Part shown: positions 39,496 through 48,133 of the stretch, piece after piece
Layout: each line of letters begins with the position of its first letter
Position numbering within the stretch: the stretch's first letter is position 1
Source: a virus
Strand: one strand, 5' to 3'
IMG/VR virus record: IMGVR_UViG_3300006793_000049
Span: 1-51,851 of that record
DNA: 51,851 nucleotides
Notes under the pieces: generated by a model
What the model saw: the letters and a program-made list of their open reading frames with translations, nothing else
Database searches by the model: none
Told to the model about the DNA's origin: nothing
Position numbers and translations under genes: made by a program

Positions 39496-41919
39496 ATGGC
39501 AGTAGAAAAACAATTTGACATTCCAGAGGGAGAAGAACTATCTCTCTTTGAAGACTTACCAGAAACACCAGAGCAAGACACTAATGTAATGGCAACACCT
39601 GATGGTGGTGCAGAGATTACACTAGAAAATAAAGCAATGGCAGAAGAAGCTGAGGCAATGGGTCTCTTTGACGATATGGAGATGAGCCCTGATGCAATGC
39701 AGCATGATGCGAACCTCGTAGATTTTATAGATGACAAAGAGCTAGGCGCTATTGGCAATGAGCTACAAGATTCATTTGAACGTGACAAACAATCAAGAGA
39801 TGAATACGATTCTATTGCCGAAGATGGTGTAGACCTTTTAGGTTTTAAAGCAGAAGAAAGCGATGAGCCATTTCCTGGAGCATGTGCTTCTTCACATCCT
39901 GTACTATCACAGGCGGTTGTAAAGTTTCAAGCAAAAGCATATAAAGAATTATTTCCCACTGAAGGTCCAGTGCGTACACGAATTGTTGGTTTACAAACTC
40001 AACAGAAAATGGAGCAAGCAAATCGTGTGCGTCACTTTATGAATTATCAAACACAAGTTCAAATGCCTGAGTATGGTCCTGAGCTCGATCGTTTGCTATT
40101 TTATGTAGCGCTTTATGGTTCTGCATTTAAGAAAACATATTGGGATGTTAGTTTACAAAGACCAAGAACTGAATATGTTAAAGCACAAGATTTTTACATT
40201 GACTACTACGCGTCGGATTTAGAAACTGCTGAGAGATTTACTCACAAGTATTCTATGTCTATGAATCAAATCAAAAAGTTTCAGATGGCTGGAACATTTG
40301 CTGATGTAGAAGTTAATGATAGTTACTTAGATGAGTCAGCTGCTCAAGAAGCTTCTGATGAAATCTTAGGTGTGACTAAACCATATGGTGATACTGACCG
40401 TGTAGAAATTTTAGAGATGCACGTTAACTTAGATTTACCAGGCTTCGAAGATCCAGATGGATTAAAACTTCCTTACATTGTTCACATGACAGATGAAGGA
40501 AAGATTCTGGCAATTCGCAGAAACTGGAATGCAGAAGATTTTAAAAAAGAAAAAAAATTATACTTCACCCATTACTACATGATTCCTGGTTTAGGTTTCT
40601 ATGGTTATGGATACTTACACTTGATTGGAGGCTTAACCAAAACCGCAACATCATCTATGAGACAATTAGTAGATGCAGGTACGTTCGCAAATTTACCTGG
40701 CGGATTCAAAGCACACGGACTACGAGTGTTAGCACCAGACGAGCCTATAGCTCCTGGTGAGTGGAGAGAAGTTAATAGTCCTGCGGGTGACTTAGGTAAA
40801 TCATTACAACCTTTACCATTCAAAGAACCTTCAGGAACTTTATTTAATTTAATGCAGTATGTTGTTAATGCTGCAAAAGAGTTTGCTGACTCGACCGACA
40901 ACATAGTAGACCAAGCGTCAAACTATGGTCCAGTCGGTACAACAATGGCTTTGCTTGAGCAAAGTTCAAAGTTGTTCAGCGCTGTGCACAAGCGTCTGCA
41001 TAACGCCCAATCCAAAGACCTGCGAATCTTAGCGAGATTAGATTTTGAGTATCTTCCTGATCTGTACCCGTATGAGGTCGCAGGTGGTGCACAGCAAGTT
41101 TTCAAAAATGATTTTAATTTAAAGTCAATTGATGTTCTTCCTGTCTCTGATCCAAACATGCCAACTGAAGCGCATCGCATAGCAAAAATTAATGCCATCA
41201 TGCAGATAGCACAACAGAATCCAAATGCATATAACATGGAACAAATAGGCATGGAATTATTTTCTGCAATGGGTATTGAAGAGCCTCAAAGATATTTGAA
41301 GCAACAGCAACAACCTATCTCTGCAGACCCTGTAACGGAAAACATGGCATCTATGAAAGGTGCCCCTCTCACCCCGAGACCAGATCAAAACCATGATGCT
41401 CACATTGTATCTCATGCCTCGATGCTGCAGAATCCTGCATACAAAGGAAACCCTGTAATGATACAAACTTTATCATCTCACATTCAAGATCACTTGGCTA
41501 TGAAATACCGAAATGAAGTAGCGCAAATGATTGGCGATCCTCAGATTGTACAAGCCATGATGTCAGGTCAACCACTTCCACCAGAAGTAGAAAATCAAAT
41601 TGCCTTGCTTACAGCAAATGCATCAGATTCTATTATGAAGTTAGATGAAGAAAAACAAAAGATTATGTCTGGCGAAAAGAAAGATACGCAAGAACAACAG
41701 ATTGAATTGCAACAACAAGATTTAGAACTACGCAAAGCAAGACTAGCCTTAGACGCAAAGAAGCATCAAGACGAAATGACATTAGAAGAATCAAAAGTAA
41801 TTATCAATGATGAAAATACTGATCTCGAACGCGAGCGTAAGATGGCAAAAGATGCTATGGACATGGCAAAGCAAGGAATACAAAACGCAAAGATAATGAT
41901 TAAACGAGAGGAGCTGTAA
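39496..41919 (+). CDS. Portal protein (P22-like, large)
   Basis: 807 residues directly after terL. The N-terminus is acidic; GFKAEESDEPFPGACASSHP and the following helical region fit large podovirus portals. Features include DRLLFYVALYGSAFKKTYWD and later DSTDNIVDQASNYG. The last 150 residues are Gln/Glu-rich coiled coil, like the barrel of P22-type portals. It forms the DNA entry ring. The stop overlaps the next ATG by one base (TAATG). Confidence 0.85.
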   Translation: MAVEKQFDIPEGEELSLFEDLPETPEQDTNVMATPDGGAEITLENKAMAEEAEAMGLFDDMEMSPDAMQHDANLVDFIDDKELGAIGNELQDSFERDKQSRDEYDSIAEDGVDLLGFKAEESDEPFPGACASSHPVLSQAVVKFQAKAYKELFPTEGPVRTRIVGLQTQQKMEQANRVRHFMNYQTQVQMPEYGPELDRLLFYVALYGSAFKKTYWDVSLQRPRTEYVKAQDFYIDYYASDLETAERFTHKYSMSMNQIKKFQMAGTFADVEVNDSYLDESAAQEASDEILGVTKPYGDTDRVEILEMHVNLDLPGFEDPDGLKLPYIVHMTDEGKILAIRRNWNAEDFKKEKKLYFTHYYMIPGLGFYGYGYLHLIGGLTKTATSSMRQLVDAGTFANLPGGFKAHGLRVLAPDEPIAPGEWREVNSPAGDLGKSLQPLPFKEPSGTLFNLMQYVVNAAKEFADSTDNIVDQASNYGPVGTTMALLEQSSKLFSAVHKRLHNAQSKDLRILARLDFEYLPDLYPYEVAGGAQQVFKNDFNLKSIDVLPVSDPNMPTEAHRIAKINAIMQIAQQNPNAYNMEQIGMELFSAMGIEEPQRYLKQQQQPISADPVTENMASMKGAPLTPRPDQNHDAHIVSHASMLQNPAYKGNPVMIQTLSSHIQDHLAMKYRNEVAQMIGDPQIVQAMMSGQPLPPEVENQIALLTANASDSIMKLDEEKQKIMSGEKKDTQEQQIELQQQDLELRKARLALDAKKHQDEMTLEESKVIINDENTDLERERKMAKDAMDMAKQGIQNAKIMIKREEL

Positions 41920-44309
41920 TGACATTTCCTATTGTCGGATCAAATATACCAGGAGGTGCTTTTAGCATTGATAATTCCCTAAGATTTAATGATGATGATG
42001 GACCATCTTTACAAAGAACTCCATCAAGTGCAGGGAATAGAGCAGTTTGGACTTGGAGTGCTTGGTTAAAAATAAATCCTTTAGGGACTCTTAATATTTT
42101 CACTGCAGGTGGTTGGAGTGCAGGACAAGACGGAACAGGACTTGCCTTAATTAATGGTCAATTTTATTCTTATTGGAACACTCCCTCATCACCTACCATT
42201 TCATCTGCACTTTTTAGAGACCCATCAGCTTGGTATCATGTGGTTTTACAAGCGAATACATCAACTTTAAAATTATATGTAAATAGTGTTGAACGCAGTT
42301 CCAAGTCAATTAGTGGTAATGGTGCTATTAACAACACAAATGAAATGGTAATGGGTAGATACTCCAATACAACTGGTGGGTATTTTGATGGCTACATGGC
42401 AGAGGTACACTTTATAGACGGAACTGCAAAAGCACCTACAGACTTTGGTGAATTTGATGAAGATAGTGGTATATGGAAACCAATCGAATACACAGGAACG
42501 TATGGCACGAATGGTTTTTATTTAAAGTTTAACAACACAGGTAATATAGGTGAAGATAGTTCAGGTAATGATAATACATTTTCTCCAACGAATTTATCTG
42601 GACCAACAGATATTACAACAGATACACCGACTAATAACTTTGCTACTTTTAATTCATTATTTAAAAGAACATCAGTCAATCCTACTTTTTCAGAAGGAAA
42701 TTGCAAAGTAGTACAAGGTGCTTCTAATGGAATAGCTTATTCAACACAAGGTGTATTTAGTGGTAAATGGTACGCAGAAATAAAAGTAGATAATGTAGGC
42801 ACTGCTACTTCTTGTGGAATTTTAGAGCCATTAGCATATGACAATGGCAACCCAGACACCCAAGCAATTTATTATCAGAGTAATGGTAATAAAAATAACA
42901 AAGGCTCAGCTAGTTCTTATGGTGCGAGTTATACAACAGGTGATATTATTGGTATTGCTCTTGACGCAGATAATGGAACATTAGCATTTTATAAAAATGG
43001 TGCTTCTCAAGGAACTGCTTTTACAGGATTAGATACAAACACTACATGGCTTATTGGTTGTCATGGATATATAAATAGTGGTAGTAGTGGTCAATCTGGT
43101 AATTATGGCAACCCACCATTCTCAATCTCATCTGGCAACAGTGACGATAACGGATATGGAAACTTTGAATACGCACCACCCTCTGGCTATCTAGCACTAT
43201 GTACTCAAAACCTAGCAACTGAATCACCCCCTACGATTGATGATGCAAGTCAATATTTTAATACCTTAACTTGGAGTGGAGATAATACGACAAGAAGTTT
43301 TACAGGTGTCGGATTTTCACCTGATTGGGTTTGGATTAAAAATCGTAATTCATCTGGCGGTCAAGTTGTTTATGACAGTGTTAGAGGAAATGGTAAACAA
43401 CTTCAAACTCATGAAAGTGGTGCTGAACAAACAAATCCCCAATTTGGCTATGTATCATCTTTTAATTCAGATGGATTTACTTTAACGCCTGGTACTTATA
43501 GTGGCTATGAAAGTGGTAATGTTAATATGTCTGGTCGTACTTATGTTGGTTGGAATTGGAGAGGCTCAGATTCTAATGCAGTTTCTAACACTGATGGCTC
43601 AATCACATCTACAGTATCAGCTAATCAAACTGCAGGATTTAGTATTGTTACTTATACAGGAAATGGCTCTGATAATTCCACTATAGGTCATGGACTAGGC
43701 AAAGCACCTGCTATGATAATTTTAAAAGGTCGTAGTAGTGTAGAGGATTGGATGGTTTATCACAAAGATTTAACCGCAGGAAGTGAAATAAAATTAAACA
43801 GTACCTCTGCTCAAGCTGATGATGTGAACAATGCAACTTGGGGAGATAATCACCCTAGTTCAGTTGGCTCAAGTACCTTTGCGGTTGGGTATGCAGGAGA
43901 TAGTAATTCAAATGGAACTACCTATGTTGCCTACTGTTTCGCAGAAATAGAAGGCTACTCTAAATTTGGCAAGTTTTCAGGCAATTCAAGTTTGGATGGT
44001 CCATTTATTCACACAGGCTTTTCTACTAAATGGGTAATGTATAAAAATATTACTAGTGCAACCGATTGGATGATACTTGATGACAAAAGAATTCACAATG
44101 CAAGTAATTCACAACTTGATTATTTAGAGCCTAATACTTATGACCCAGAGGGTGATATGAGATTAGAATTTTTAAGTAATGGATTTAAGCTTAGAGAAGA
44201 CTCTGAAAGTGGTGCTAAATTTAATGTAACTGGAGAAACATATATCTACATGGCATTTGCAGAAAACCCATTTGTAACATCAGGCGGAGTACCTGTAACA
44301 GCCCGATAG
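41919..44309 (+). CDS. LamG/SPRY-type multidomain surface or receptor-binding protein
   Basis: 796 residues. The first 200 residues are a LamG/concanavalin-like sandwich (VWTWSAWLKINPLG, AWYHVVLQANTSTLKLYVN, GYMAEVHFIDG). A SPRY-like region follows at about 270-380 (GKWYAEIKVDN, DIIGIALDADNGTLAFYKNG). The C-terminal half has a repeated pattern (GFSPDWVWIKNR at about 470; FSTKWVMYKNITSATDWMIL at about 705; LGKAPAMIILKGRSS). These beta modules commonly bind glycans. It sits between portal and scaffold, unusual for a tail fibre, so a capsid-surface role is also possible. Confidence 0.75.
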   Translation: MTFPIVGSNIPGGAFSIDNSLRFNDDDGPSLQRTPSSAGNRAVWTWSAWLKINPLGTLNIFTAGGWSAGQDGTGLALINGQFYSYWNTPSSPTISSALFRDPSAWYHVVLQANTSTLKLYVNSVERSSKSISGNGAINNTNEMVMGRYSNTTGGYFDGYMAEVHFIDGTAKAPTDFGEFDEDSGIWKPIEYTGTYGTNGFYLKFNNTGNIGEDSSGNDNTFSPTNLSGPTDITTDTPTNNFATFNSLFKRTSVNPTFSEGNCKVVQGASNGIAYSTQGVFSGKWYAEIKVDNVGTATSCGILEPLAYDNGNPDTQAIYYQSNGNKNNKGSASSYGASYTTGDIIGIALDADNGTLAFYKNGASQGTAFTGLDTNTTWLIGCHGYINSGSSGQSGNYGNPPFSISSGNSDDNGYGNFEYAPPSGYLALCTQNLATESPPTIDDASQYFNTLTWSGDNTTRSFTGVGFSPDWVWIKNRNSSGGQVVYDSVRGNGKQLQTHESGAEQTNPQFGYVSSFNSDGFTLTPGTYSGYESGNVNMSGRTYVGWNWRGSDSNAVSNTDGSITSTVSANQTAGFSIVTYTGNGSDNSTIGHGLGKAPAMIILKGRSSVEDWMVYHKDLTAGSEIKLNSTSAQADDVNNATWGDNHPSSVGSSTFAVGYAGDSNSNGTTYVAYCFAEIEGYSKFGKFSGNSSLDGPFIHTGFSTKWVMYKNITSATDWMILDDKRIHNASNSQLDYLEPNTYDPEGDMRLEFLSNGFKLREDSESGAKFNVTGETYIYMAFAENPFVTSGGVPVTAR

Positions 44310-44322
44310 GAGGGGGCACGGT

Positions 44323-44601
44323 ATGGCTAAAGACCCAAGACTAAAGAGAGCGGGAGTAAGCGGATTTAATAAACCGAAGCGTACTCCTAATCACCCGAAG
44401 AAGTCACACGTTGTGGTGGCAAAAGAAGGCGACAAAGTTAAAACAATTAGATACGGTCAACAAGGCGTATCAGGCGCTGGTAAAAATCCAACAACTGCAA
44501 AACAAAAAGCTAGAAGAAAATCATTCAAAGCAAGGCACGCGAAAAATATATCTAAGGGTAAAATGTCTGCAGCTTACTGGGCTGATAAAAGCAAGTGGTA
44601 A
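44323..44601 (+). CDS. Small basic conserved phage protein (FKARHAKN type)
   Basis: 92 residues, Lys/Arg-rich. The C-terminal SFKARHAKNISKGKMSAAYW is a pattern I remember from many marine phage genomes (DUF6321-like). An octamer copy (44312-44319) supplies the ribosome-binding region. The stop overlaps the next ATG. It may bind DNA. Confidence 0.72.
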   Translation: MAKDPRLKRAGVSGFNKPKRTPNHPKKSHVVVAKEGDKVKTIRYGQQGVSGAGKNPTTAKQKARRKSFKARHAKNISKGKMSAAYWADKSKW

Positions 44602-45158
44602 TGAAAGAACTTAGACTATTATTTTTTATATTGTTTGCGTTCACATTTGTAGCTGTTGCTACAGATTTAAAAGCTGAAACCAACACGGTGTCTTCAACCG
44701 TAGTTACAAACTCCACACCACCTACAGCTAATGCCCCATCCGTAATTAATTCTAACAGTGATATTTGTAAAGTTGGAGTTGGCTCTAGTGTGCAAAATAA
44801 TGTTTTAGGTTTTGCTACAGGTTATGTAATAGATGATGCGCTATGTCAAAATTTAAAATTGTCTAGGTCATTGTACTCAATGGGAATGAAAGTTGCTGCA
44901 GTATCTGTACTATGCCAAGACCCTCGTGTCTTTGACGCGATGACAGATGCAGGGACTCCGTGCCCATATAATGGTGCCATAGGAACAGAAGCTCAAGATG
45001 GTTGGAAGAATAATCCAGAGAGTATTCCTGATGGAAGTAAATATAAAATAGATTACGTTGAAGCCAACAAACCAGAAACACAGGAGCTTAGTGATGCGGA
45101 CAATGCTTTATTATTTAAAACTTTGTTTATTCTTACTACTGGTATCCTTATCTTCTAA
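44601..45158 (+). CDS. Secreted or membrane-associated protein
   Basis: 185 residues from ATG 44601. A clear signal peptide (MKELRLLFFILFAFTFVAVA) ends near LKAET. A Thr/Ser/Asn-rich region follows, then Cys residues (ICKVGVG, LCQNLKL, LCQDPRV, PCPYNG) that could pair outside the cytoplasm. A hydrophobic C-terminus (ALLFKTLFILTTGILIF) suggests a membrane anchor. Its end overlaps the next gene by 65 bases. The role is unknown. Confidence 0.7.
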   Translation: MKELRLLFFILFAFTFVAVATDLKAETNTVSSTVVTNSTPPTANAPSVINSNSDICKVGVGSSVQNNVLGFATGYVIDDALCQNLKLSRSLYSMGMKVAAVSVLCQDPRVFDAMTDAGTPCPYNGAIGTEAQDGWKNNPESIPDGSKYKIDYVEANKPETQELSDADNALLFKTLFILTTGILIF

Positions 45159-46548
45159 AGCAGACTGCCTTCCTGACATAGAAGGACTTTGTATTCCTGG
45201 CGTTACAATCACAGAAGATACACAAGTTGACATTGTTGAAGAAGACAAAGGTACAGAAATTGTTACTACAACCACAACTACTGTAACTACCACTACTACC
45301 GCAATCACTAACGAAGATTCAGGAGACATTCTTGATGGTAATAATAGCTATGTCACTACAACTAAACAAGGCGATATGGATTACGATTGGGGTGGTGAAG
45401 GACCTGCAAATATTACTAGTGGTAACTCTTGCTATGGTCTTGGTTCCGATAAATGTGCACAGATAACAGGTGGTGGTAATTCAACATCTACTATGGGTGT
45501 GCCAGGTATGGGCACAACATTTATAAATACAATTGACATATCTGATTTAGAAATAGATAATGGTGGAAAAGTTAAATATACAATAGAGGTAGACAAACAA
45601 GATGCTCAAGATAGAATATACATGCACATTACAGGACTTAACGGAACTAGTCAAGTCTTTTCAGGTACTGACATCTTGTCTGAATCTGGAGTATCAACAG
45701 GCTACCAATCTTATAAAGGTTCTTTCGATTTCGGTGGCGTTCTAAAAACATTAAAGATTGAAATAGGCGGTAGAGATATTAATCTTGCTGTAGGTCCTGT
45801 GTTTGACGATGTGTCTGTTAATGTATTTTACAATGTTATCAATACAATTGTTGAACAACAAATTACCTCAGTGGAAGAAATAGTTTACCTTAATATTTTT
45901 GATCCTGTAGAAATAGAGTTCGCAACAGAAGTTATTGAGTTTAATGATATTACTGTAGATGAGGCAGGAGATATAGAGTTTGCTCCTATAGAATCACAGC
46001 CAGAAGAAGTATCATATGAAACTGTAGAACTAGAGATACAGGAGTTTGAATTGAATATTCCAGAACCTGAAGTTGCTAGTGTAGAAATAGAAGCTGAGAT
46101 GGAATTAGAAATAGAAATGGAAGTAGCCCAGATAGAGGAAGTAGTAGATGAGCAACCAACAGAAGAAGAAGCAACAGAACCCGATAGCGAAACTACTGAG
46201 GAGCCCGTTGTGGAAGTTAAAGATAGTACCGAACAAGAAGACGTACAACAGGAAGAAGCTGAAGAGCCTAAAGAACCTGTAAAAGAACCTAGCGCCAAAG
46301 AGAAAGCGGCAACTAAAGTAGTAAAAAAGATTGATGACAAAGCTAGATACGATGAATCAAATCAAATAAAAACATTAATAGTAATGCAAATCTTAGGCAA
46401 TACTAAAACATTTTTCGATACTCAATCAACAATACAAGATGCAAATGTTAATGAGTATTTGAATAAAGTAATAGATGACCCATACGGTGATTTATTTATA
46501 GCAGAGCAGGGACAAATAATGGAGGAAATAATAAATGCCCAGTATTGA
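45094..46548 (+). CDS. Secreted acidic protein with Thr-rich linker
   Basis: 484 residues from ATG 45094 (CAGGAG at 7 bases). A signal peptide (MRTMLYYLKLCLFLLLVSLS) is followed by DCLPDIEGLCIPG. A Thr run (residues 50-66) leads to a beta-sandwich-like domain (YTIEVDKQDAQDRIYMHITG, LKTLKIEIGGRDINL). From about 270 to 420 there is a highly acidic Glu/Val-rich repeat region. A helical tail ends it. No known family. It may sit in the envelope or on the virion. Confidence 0.7.
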   Translation: MRTMLYYLKLCLFLLLVSLSSKADCLPDIEGLCIPGVTITEDTQVDIVEEDKGTEIVTTTTTTVTTTTTAITNEDSGDILDGNNSYVTTTKQGDMDYDWGGEGPANITSGNSCYGLGSDKCAQITGGGNSTSTMGVPGMGTTFINTIDISDLEIDNGGKVKYTIEVDKQDAQDRIYMHITGLNGTSQVFSGTDILSESGVSTGYQSYKGSFDFGGVLKTLKIEIGGRDINLAVGPVFDDVSVNVFYNVINTIVEQQITSVEEIVYLNIFDPVEIEFATEVIEFNDITVDEAGDIEFAPIESQPEEVSYETVELEIQEFELNIPEPEVASVEIEAEMELEIEMEVAQIEEVVDEQPTEEEATEPDSETTEEPVVEVKDSTEQEDVQQEEAEEPKEPVKEPSAKEKAATKVVKKIDDKARYDESNQIKTLIVMQILGNTKTFFDTQSTIQDANVNEYLNKVIDDPYGDLFIAEQGQIMEEIINAQY

Positions 46549-46993
46549 GTATCAAGGAATGAAGTTTTCTGGAGGGAAATTCTTCATTATACTTTCACTG
46601 ATCGGTGCCATTGTAGGTGGTGGCTGGTCTGGATATAAATTTTATGATGACTATCTTACAATGAAAGCACAAGTGCAAGAATATACAGCACCTGACTTAT
46701 CAAAGTATGATGAACAACTTGCTGTTTTAAAATCAGAGCTAGACATGATCTTAGATGAGATTAACCTAGTGGCTTCAGTAGCCAGGGATTTGAAGACAGA
46801 CATGAAAATGGATTTACGTCAGATGAACGGGGACATTCGGCATATTACTGAGATCGTAAATGATGTTGAAGACAGGCAGAAAGCTGACACAAGAGAGATA
46901 TTTGATGAGCTTAAGATTATTGAAGATGAATTAAAACTGGAGTTAGATAAGTCTTTAAATAATCCACTGTCAGGCTTGACATCTAAAAAGTAA
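46535..46993 (+). CDS. Membrane-anchored coiled-coil protein
   Basis: 152 residues. One membrane span (FFIILSLIGAIVGGGWSGY, residues 16-34), then a long coiled coil (LAVLKSELDMILDEINLVAS onwards). It overlaps the secreted gene by 14 bases. Spanin-like or envelope-scaffold roles are possible. The function is unknown. Confidence 0.7.
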   Translation: MPSIEYQGMKFSGGKFFIILSLIGAIVGGGWSGYKFYDDYLTMKAQVQEYTAPDLSKYDEQLAVLKSELDMILDEINLVASVARDLKTDMKMDLRQMNGDIRHITEIVNDVEDRQKADTREIFDELKIIEDELKLELDKSLNNPLSGLTSKK

Positions 46994-47005
46994 TTACTAT
47001 ATAAT
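46976..47005 (+). promoter_or_regulatory. Sigma70-like promoter for the chaperone genes
   Basis: A perfect TTGACA (46976-46981), 18-bp spacer and perfect TATAAT (47000-47005). The predicted leader of about 47 bases ends in AAAGGAGG before ATG 47059. Confidence 0.78.
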
Positions 47006-47058
47006 ATACATAGCTGCCGTAAGGGGCTAATTAACTTCGCTTGCAAAGGAGGTATATT

Positions 47059-47457
47059 ATGACAAGCCTAGAACAATACAATCCATTTTGGATAGGATTT
47101 GATGACCTGTTCAGTAGAATGGACTCATTCAAGTATACATCATTCCCACCATATAACATTAAGAAAGTAGACTCTGAAAACTATGAGATCGAAATGGCTG
47201 TGGCTGGTTTTACCAAAGATGATGTGACAGTAAAGTATGCAGAAAATACTTTAACCATCACGGGTAAAAAGAAAGACAATCAAGAACCCAATCAAATAAT
47301 ACACAAGGGTATATCTGAAAAGAACTTTACTAAGAAGTTCCAATTGGCAGATGACTTTGTAGTTGAAGATGCAGGGTTGCAAGATGGGCTGCTTTGTGTT
47401 AAACTTAAAAAAATAATTCCTGAAGAAAAGAAGGAAAAGATTATTAACATTAAGTAA
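47059..47457 (+). CDS. Hsp20/alpha-crystallin small heat-shock protein
   Basis: 132 residues from ATG 47059 (AAAGGAGG at 6 bases). The alpha-crystallin domain is clear: NYEIEMAVAGFTKDDVTVKY, ENTLTITGKKK, HKGISEKNFTKKFQLAD and DGLLCVKLKKIIPE. These proteins hold unfolded proteins in soluble form without ATP. In this phage it precedes a GroES-like protein, scaffold and capsid, so it may help capsid folding. A hairpin follows the gene. Confidence 0.92.
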   Translation: MTSLEQYNPFWIGFDDLFSRMDSFKYTSFPPYNIKKVDSENYEIEMAVAGFTKDDVTVKYAENTLTITGKKKDNQEPNQIIHKGISEKNFTKKFQLADDFVVEDAGLQDGLLCVKLKKIIPEEKKEKIINIK

Positions 47458-47467
47458 TCAAACTTTC

Positions 47468-47491
47468 GGGGGTATCTTTCCAGGTGCCCCC
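47468..47491 (+). terminator. GGGGG/CCCCC hairpin after hsp20
   Basis: GGGGG (47468-47472) pairs with CCCCC (47487-47491) of an inverted octamer copy. TCTTTAGG follows. It looks like a weak terminator or mRNA end-protection structure. Confidence 0.5.
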
Positions 47492-47513
47492 TCTTTAGGT
47501 CACAGGAGAACCA

Positions 47514-47732
47514 ATGTTAGATCAAGTTAAGAATTATAAAGAACGTATGCAAAAAGTTTTGGCAGAAGCAATTGCTGCCAATAATCAGCAACTCCTTAGT
47601 GGATCAGCTGATGACTACGCAGCCTACAGATTTCTTGTAGGTATAGGTCAGACACTAAACGATATGTCTGATAGACTAGAAACGGAGTACAAGAAATTGT
47701 ACAAAGACATTGCAGGAGGTAATGATGAATAA
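47514..47732 (+). CDS. Small helical protein, unknown function
   Basis: 72 residues, with CAGGAG upstream of ATG 47514. It contains MLDQVKNYKERMQKVLAEAI and FLVGIGQTLNDMSDRLETEY, mostly helical. It overlaps the GroES-like gene by 8 bases. No family is recognised. Confidence 0.7.
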   Translation: MLDQVKNYKERMQKVLAEAIAANNQQLLSGSADDYAAYRFLVGIGQTLNDMSDRLETEYKKLYKDIAGGNDE

Positions 47733-48054
47733 ACTACCAAAGCCGCAAGGCTACCGTATGTTACTGAAACCATGGGAACCACCAATATCAACATCAGGTG
47801 GAATCTTATTATCTGACCAAACCAGAGAGCTAGCAAAGTTTGCTTGCGTGGTATCTCAAGTAATTGAGATGGGTCCAGAGTGTTATAAGAATATGGACAA
47901 ATCAGAAACAACATGGTGTAAAGTAGGAGACTATGTGCTTACAGGAAAGTACGTTGGACTAAAGTTCAAGTATGAAAACGAAGACTATTCTATCATCAAT
48001 GATGATGAAGTAGTGGCAATCGTACCAGAGCCAGATAAAATAAAACACAGATAA
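47725..48054 (+). CDS. GroES-like co-chaperonin
   Basis: 109 residues from ATG 47725, with GCAGGAGG 5 bases before; ATG 47722 is the alternative. The Cpn10 pattern is visible: GYRMLLKPWEPP, TSGGILLSDQTRE (mobile-loop region), VVSQVIEMGP, KVGDYVLTGKYVGLKFKYEN and YSIINDDEVVAIV. Like T4 gp31 it could pair with host GroEL to fold the capsid protein. It sits two genes upstream of the capsid module. Confidence 0.85.
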   Translation: MNKLPKPQGYRMLLKPWEPPISTSGGILLSDQTRELAKFACVVSQVIEMGPECYKNMDKSETTWCKVGDYVLTGKYVGLKFKYENEDYSIINDDEVVAIVPEPDKIKHR

Positions 48055-48058
48055 GCAC

Positions 48059-48088
48059 TTGCAATATACCCACAAAATGTGGTATTAT
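48059..48088 (+). promoter_or_regulatory. Sigma70-like promoter before the scaffold gene
   Basis: TTGCAA (48059-48064), 18-bp spacer ending TGTGG, TATTAT (48083-48088). A leader of about 40 bases with a small GCGT-GAA-ACGC hairpin leads to GGAGG before ATG 48134. Confidence 0.6.
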
Positions 48089-48133
48089 ATTGTTCACAGC
48101 GTGAAACGCAGTTCGCAACTGACGGAGGTATAA

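Noticed and set aside
45885-46340. A 151-residue Ser/Thr-rich minus-strand open frame
   Set aside because: It is the mirror of the Glu-rich repeat region of the secreted protein. Glu codons read backwards as Ser and Phe, giving artificial low complexity.
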